Assembly: GCF_015163075.1 (NCBI RefSeq)
Contig: NZ_JADDXU010000023.1
Span: 62,001-126,000 of the forward strand
Source: Streptomyces justiciae
GTDB taxonomy: Bacteria > Actinomycetota > Actinomycetes > Streptomycetales > Streptomycetaceae
Length of the DNA stretch: 64,000 bases
Direction: 5' to 3'
In this document: in pieces, positions 60,492-64,000 of the stretch
How positions within the stretch are numbered: the first letter of the stretch is position 1
Layout: every line of letters starts with the position of its first letter
Made by a program: the position numbers and the translations under genes
The notes under the pieces: model-generated
The model's database searches: none
Told to the model about the DNA's origin: nothing
Seen by the model: only the letters and a program-made list of their open reading frames with translations

Positions 60492-61637
60492 TCAGGCTGC
60501 GTCCACGGCCACGGGCTGTGCCGGGGTGTGGTGGATGGGGGTCTGGGTGTGGGTGAGGGGAACACCGGTGGCGCCGTGTCGGGTGGCGATGATTTCGGCG
60601 GCGATGGACAGGGCGGTCTCTTCAGGGGTGTGGGCGCCGAGGTCGAGGCCGATGGGTGAGCGGAGCCGGGCCAGTTCCTGTTCGGTCAGGCCGGCTTCGA
60701 GGAGTCTGCGCTCGCGGTCGGTGTGGGTGCGGCGGGAGCCCATGGCGCCGATGTAGGCGGCGGGCATGCGCAGGGCCTGCTGGAGGAGGGGGATGTCGAA
60801 TTTGGCGTCGTGGGTGAGGACGCACACGGCGGTACGCGGGTCGGTCTCGGTGTGTCGCAGGTAGCGGTGGGGCCAGTCGACGACGATCTCGTCGGCCTCG
60901 GGGAAGCGGGCTCGGGTGGCGAAGACGGGGCGGGCGTCGCACACGGTGACGTGGTAGCCGAGGAACTTGCCGGCGCGGACGAGTGCGGCGGCGAAGTCGA
61001 TGGCGCCGAACACGATCATGCGCGGTGGCGGGACGTGTGTCTCGACGAGCAGGGTGATGCCGCCGGGGCAGTGGGAGCCGTCTTCGGAGAGTTCGACCGT
61101 GCCGGTGCGCCCGGCCTGGAGAAGGGCGTGTGCCTGAGCGGCGGCGGCCTGCTCCAGTTCGGGGCGGTCGTCTGCGTACGAGCCTTCGTAGGTGCCGTCG
61201 GCGTGGACGAGCAGGGGCGCGCCGAGGAGGTCGGCCGGGCCGCGGGTGATCCGGGCGAGGGCTGCTGGTTCACCGTGGTTCATGGCGCTCAGGGCGGATT
61301 CGAGGACGGCCCGGGCCGGTGTGGTGGCGGTGACGGGTGTGATGAGGATGTCGAGGATGCCGCCGCAGGTGAGTCCGACGGCGAAGGCGTCGTCGTCGCT
61401 GTACCCGAACCGTTCAACGAGGCTTGTGCCGCTGGCGAGGGCCTGTCGGCACAGGTCATAGACCGCTGCTTCGACGCAGCCTCCGGAGACAGATCCGATG
61501 GCCGTGCCGTTACGGTCCACAGCGAGGGCGGCCCCGAGCCCGCGCGGCGCGCTGCCACTGACGCCGACGACGGTCGCCACCGCGAACTCCCGGCCCTCTT
61601 CGAGCCAGCGACCCAATTCTCGGGAAATATCAAGCAC
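60492..61637 (-). CDS. XdhC/CoxI-family molybdoenzyme maturation factor
   Basis: A 381-residue XdhC-type protein. The N-terminal domain has VATVVGVSGSAPRGLGAALAV and SVSGGCVEAAVYD, then LTCGGILDILITP, which are the conserved XdhC/CoxI elements. The C-terminal Rossmann domain has MIVFGAIDFAAALVRAGKFL and AYIGAMGSRRTHTDRERRL. Such proteins bind the molybdenum cofactor, promote its sulfuration and insert it into xanthine-oxidase-family enzymes. The matching substrate enzyme in this window is the PaoABC-like complex at 27358-31084; E. coli PaoD is the equivalent chaperone. Start GTG at 61637 follows AGGGAG. A tandem duplication lies directly at this start. Confidence 0.9.
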   Translation of the reverse strand: MLDISRELGRWLEEGREFAVATVVGVSGSAPRGLGAALAVDRNGTAIGSVSGGCVEAAVYDLCRQALASGTSLVERFGYSDDDAFAVGLTCGGILDILITPVTATTPARAVLESALSAMNHGEPAALARITRGPADLLGAPLLVHADGTYEGSYADDRPELEQAAAAQAHALLQAGRTGTVELSEDGSHCPGGITLLVETHVPPPRMIVFGAIDFAAALVRAGKFLGYHVTVCDARPVFATRARFPEADEIVVDWPHRYLRHTETDPRTAVCVLTHDAKFDIPLLQQALRMPAAYIGAMGSRRTHTDRERRLLEAGLTEQELARLRSPIGLDLGAHTPEETALSIAAEIIATRHGATGVPLTHTQTPIHHTPAQPVAVDAA

Positions 61638-61673
61638 TTGGTTACTCCCTGGACACTTGGTTACTCCCTGGAC
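61636..61673. repeat. Perfect 19-bp tandem duplication at the XdhC start
   Basis: ACTTGGTTACTCCCTGGAC occurs twice in a row (61636-61654, 61655-61673). On the minus strand each copy contains AGGGAG seven bases before a GTG, so the ribosome binding site and start are duplicated. The upstream GTG would translate Val-Ser-Arg-Glu and stop (TAA) within the second ribosome binding site. Confidence 0.7.
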
Positions 61674-61893
61674 AGGACCCGATCAGTACGGGAGGGGAGA
61701 GGGTGTCGGGGGTGACAGACACCTTTGGGGAGTGCCACCGCGCCCGCGTTTTCCGAACCCGCCGACGCCGTTGACCGTGACGGGCGCCAGGAGCGGGGGC
61801 GTCCATTCGATGTGCCTCGACGGCGGGACCGAACACCGGTCGCACGCCGTCCGTCATTCGGCTCCGCTGCGGCCGACGCTATGGTGAACATCA

Positions 61894-61941
61894 GGCGGAC
61901 TGGTGTCCGCAAGTCGAGAACATAGCGGACAGCTGTCCGGC
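61894..61941. promoter_or_regulatory. Two CGGAC-N4-GTCCG operators of the TetR gene
   Basis: GGCGGACTGGTGTCCGCA (61894-61911) and AGCGGACAGCTGTCCGGC (61924-61941) share CGGAC-N4-GTCCG, 30 bases apart. They lie 40 to 87 bases upstream of the tetR start and are the best candidates for its autoregulation. Confidence 0.6.
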
Positions 61942-61980
61942 TATCAAGGGTTGGTGCGTGAGCCCCGGAAGGAGAGGGAA

Positions 61981-62562
61981 GTGCGATCCAGGAGCGACGG
62001 GCCTCAGCGCCCGGACGCGCAGCGCAATCGGGAACGGATCCTGAAGGTGGCGCTGGCCGAGTTGTCCCGCGACGTGGAAGTCCCGTTGAGCCTGATCGCC
62101 AAGAAGGCGGGGGTCGGGCAGGGCACGTTCTATCGCAACTTCCCCAACCGTGAGGCACTCGTCCTTGAGATCTACCGTCACGAGGTGCAGGTGCTCACCG
62201 ACACCGCGACGGAACTGCTCAAGACCCGGGCGCCCGATCAGGCCTTGCGTGAATGGATGGACCAGCTCGCTCGCTTCGGCATCGCCAAGGTCGGCCTGTC
62301 GGACGCGATGCGGCAGATCGTCGGCACGACGGCCGGCCCGGCCCAGCCGGGCTACGCCCTGGTGGTCGAGGCGCTCGAAGCTCTGCTCGCCGCCAACCAT
62401 GAGGCGGGCACCATTCGACCGGGGGTGACCGCCGACGACTTCATCCTGGCCATCGCCGGCATCTGGCAGATCGATTTCCGCGGGGACTGGCAAACCCAGA
62501 GTGCGCGGCTTCTGGGCATCGTCATGGACGGGTTGCGCGCGGGGGCGCCCGGGCGGGGCTGA
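61981..62562 (+). CDS. TetR-family regulator, candidate master of the CGGAC-N4-GTCCG regulon
   Basis: A 193-residue TetR protein with an SbtR-like C-terminal domain. The HTH is RERILKVALAELSRDVEV, then LSLIAKKAGVGQGTFYRNF, then PNREALVLEIYRHEVQ. GTG 61981 has AGGAG nine bases upstream; the longer frame starting at 61903 would include the operators. Its promoter carries two palindromes that also occur before the amidohydrolase, the CoA-transferase/FAH pair and the dienelactone hydrolase. It is therefore the likeliest repressor for this set. The ligand is unknown. Confidence 0.9.
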   Translation: MRSRSDGPQRPDAQRNRERILKVALAELSRDVEVPLSLIAKKAGVGQGTFYRNFPNREALVLEIYRHEVQVLTDTATELLKTRAPDQALREWMDQLARFGIAKVGLSDAMRQIVGTTAGPAQPGYALVVEALEALLAANHEAGTIRPGVTADDFILAIAGIWQIDFRGDWQTQSARLLGIVMDGLRAGAPGRG

Positions 62563-63033
62563 TGATCCGGAGGTCGACGGCCGAGTGGTCAGCCCTGCCG
62601 AGCGGACAGGCGTCTGTCCGCTTGCTTCCGCCGTGCATGGCGGACGCCGAGCAGTACCAAGGGCCCGCCTTCCGGGTGCCAGGCGAGTTGGAGCCCCATC
62701 CCGCGAACCGCATGGGACTGGACTGGTCGGTATGCCTCTCTCGATGGACGGCATCGACATCGGCTGCTCACTCCCCCTTGCCAGAGGGATGGCTGTCCCA
62801 TACGGTCAGTCCTGGCGGACGGCTGTCCGCTTAAGGTCTGGTATTGCCTGTACAGCAGGTGTGACCGGCGCGCCGAATCGGTGACTTTCACCGCCCACAG
62901 AGGCACAAGGCCCCGCGCGCCAGGCGGCACAAGCATCGGATGACGGTCTTCGCCGCTACTGCTGCGCCGGTGTTCATCCCTCAGAAGTGACACCACCGCG
63001 ACCAGGCCGCTCTCGCACAAAATGGAGTTAGCC
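62563..63033. promoter_or_regulatory. Regulatory region of the dienelactone hydrolase with two palindromes
   Basis: No gene is seen in 470 bases. AGCGGACAG (62601-62609) and CTGTCCGCT (62614-62622) are perfect 9-bp arms around GCGT, so the CGGAC and GTCCG are 8 rather than 4 bases apart. GGCGGACGGCTGTCCGCT (62814-62831) is the normal 4-base-spaced form. Both fit the shared motif. Confidence 0.5.
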
Positions 63034-63798
63034 GTGACCCCAGTCGCAGTCCGTGGAACGACCCTGATCCTGCCCACCCAGGACGGAGGCGCCGATGCGT
63101 ACCTCGCGCGCCCCGACGACGACGCCCCGCACCCGGCCGTCCTCTTCTACACGGACATCATGGGCGTGCGCCCAAGCATGCAGAAGATGGCGGACCGCCT
63201 GGCGGCGGCCGGCTACACGGTCCTGGTACCCAACGTCTTCTACCGCAGCAGCCCGGCACCCGTCGTGGAGATGCCCGACGTCGTCACCGACGACATCCTC
63301 TGGGACGTCGTCGGCAGAGCCGTGCCGGTGGCACAGTCGCTGACTCCGAAGGACGCGATGCGTGACGCGCTCGCCTGGCTCGACTGGCTGGAGGTCAGTG
63401 AGTTCACCACCGGCGGCTCTGTGGGCATCACGGGTTACTGCAACGGGGGCATGCTGTGCCTGCGTACGGCGGGTTCCTACCCGGACCGGGTCGCCGCCGC
63501 GGCCATCATCCACGGCTCCCACCTGATCACCGACGCGCCGGACAGCCCCCACCTGGCTGCCGAGCACATCAAGGGCGAGGTCTTCTTCGCCAACGGCGAC
63601 AAGGACACGATCAACCCGCCCGAAGAGGTCGAGCGCTTCAACGCGGTCCTCTCCGCGGCCGGCGTCCGCCACCGCAGCGAAATGTACGCCGACGCCCAAC
63701 ACGGCTTCTGCTCAAGCGACCTCCTACCCCTCTACAACAAGGAGGCGGACGAACGCCACTGGGCGGGCCTGCTGGACCTGTTCGGCCGCACCCTCTGA
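63034..63798 (+). CDS. Dienelactone hydrolase-family protein
   Basis: A 254-residue alpha/beta hydrolase of the dienelactone hydrolase family. The catalytic triad is Cys136 in GITGYCNGGM, an Asp near FANGDKD (189 or 191) and His223 in ADAQHGF. The nucleophilic Cys in GYCNGG is diagnostic. In classical pathways it hydrolyses 4-carboxymethylenebutenolides from chlorocatechols, but many actinobacterial members act on other esters. GTG 63034 with GGAG at 63024-63027 is preferred over ATG 63022. It is preceded by the shared palindromes and by the TetR gene. The last 200 bases of the window hold no gene. Confidence 0.9.
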   Translation: MTPVAVRGTTLILPTQDGGADAYLARPDDDAPHPAVLFYTDIMGVRPSMQKMADRLAAAGYTVLVPNVFYRSSPAPVVEMPDVVTDDILWDVVGRAVPVAQSLTPKDAMRDALAWLDWLEVSEFTTGGSVGITGYCNGGMLCLRTAGSYPDRVAAAAIIHGSHLITDAPDSPHLAAEHIKGEVFFANGDKDTINPPEEVERFNAVLSAAGVRHRSEMYADAQHGFCSSDLLPLYNKEADERHWAGLLDLFGRTL

Positions 63799-64000
63799 CC
63801 AGTGCTGCGCTTCATTGCGGTGTGGTGAGGGCGGCGGCGAGGCGGCTGCGGCAGATTGATGCACGCCGACGGGCGGTGGGGTGAGCTCCCCACCTTCTCG
63901 GCCGTGCCGCCTGGAGCCGGCGGTGTGCGGGGTCGGAGGTCGCCACTGGCCTCGCGAGGGGAAACTGCAGCGACGGCAGAAGAGCGACGCGTTTGTGCTG

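Noticed and set aside
1..64000. A CRISPR array, tRNA or rRNA gene, or origin of replication
   Set aside because: No regularly spaced repeat series, tRNA T-loop (GGTTCGAnTCC with flanking stem), rRNA-like block or DnaA-box cluster was noticed on reading both strands.

Overview
The window is high-GC, tightly packed DNA with GTG and TTG starts, Tat-type export, a cobalamin riboswitch and a streptophobe-family membrane protein. This points to Streptomyces or a close actinomycete relative. Most of it reads as an accessory or chromosome-arm catabolic region: many TetR-type regulators, each close to a palindromic site, several short catabolic operons, and gene and transposase debris. No tRNA, rRNA or CRISPR array was seen.

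Layout. 1-13.7 kb: the 3' part of an MMPL transporter, a TetR regulator with a palindrome-rich promoter shared with a mycothiol-type DinB-fold enzyme, a TrmB regulator, a tetR-MFS efflux operon, a streptophobe membrane protein, a two-component system, a broken fumarylacetoacetate hydrolase (FAH) copy, and cobT behind a B12 riboswitch. 13.8-18.3 kb: an exported amidohydrolase, a phytanoyl-CoA-dioxygenase-like protein, and an aldo/keto reductase divergent from its own TetR gene. 18.3-24.7 kb: a multiply frameshifted IS1182-type transposase, followed by a two-gene cassette. The first gene encodes a 1541-residue SF1 helicase with a C-terminal restriction-endonuclease-like domain. The second overlaps it by ATGA and encodes an AbiJ/HEPN-like protein. 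The cassette ends at a perfect 28-bp palindromic terminator and is the best candidate here for an undescribed (probably anti-phage) system.

24.8-40.0 kb: a nitroreductase-like gene; a translationally coupled molybdenum aldehyde oxidoreductase (PaoABC type) plus FAD oxidoreductase operon; then a ring- or side-chain-degrading set (HpaI aldolase, flavin reductase, flavin monooxygenase, GMC oxidoreductase, HMG-CoA-lyase-like enzyme, VOC dioxygenase, CaiB CoA-transferase, and a divergent FAH hydrolase). 40.4-49.3 kb: a frameshifted tautomerase, divergent TetR and AraC regulators, and a Baeyer-Villiger set (monooxygenase, serine esterase, CoA ligase, ABM monooxygenase, zinc alcohol dehydrogenase, thioesterase). 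49.6-52.0 kb: a PAS/GAF/SpoIIE phosphatase. 52.3-60.0 kb: an acyl-CoA catabolic operon (biotin-dependent carboxylase, acyl-CoA dehydrogenase, 3-oxoacid CoA-transferase, P450). 60.5-63.8 kb: an XdhC-type maturation factor, a TetR regulator and a dienelactone hydrolase.

Working together: the catabolic blocks look built to take aromatic, cyclic or branched substrates to CoA esters and central intermediates. XdhC probably matures the distant molybdoenzyme. A recurrent CGGAC-N4-GTCCG palindrome lies in front of the amidohydrolase/dioxygenase pair, the CoA-transferase/FAH pair, the TetR gene at 61981 and the dienelactone hydrolase, suggesting a dispersed regulon. A different motif, TATGAC-N4-GTTATA, links the TetR gene at 40773 to the ABM gene. 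Gene starts were re-chosen from Shine-Dalgarno sequences and gene overlaps; no database search could be run.
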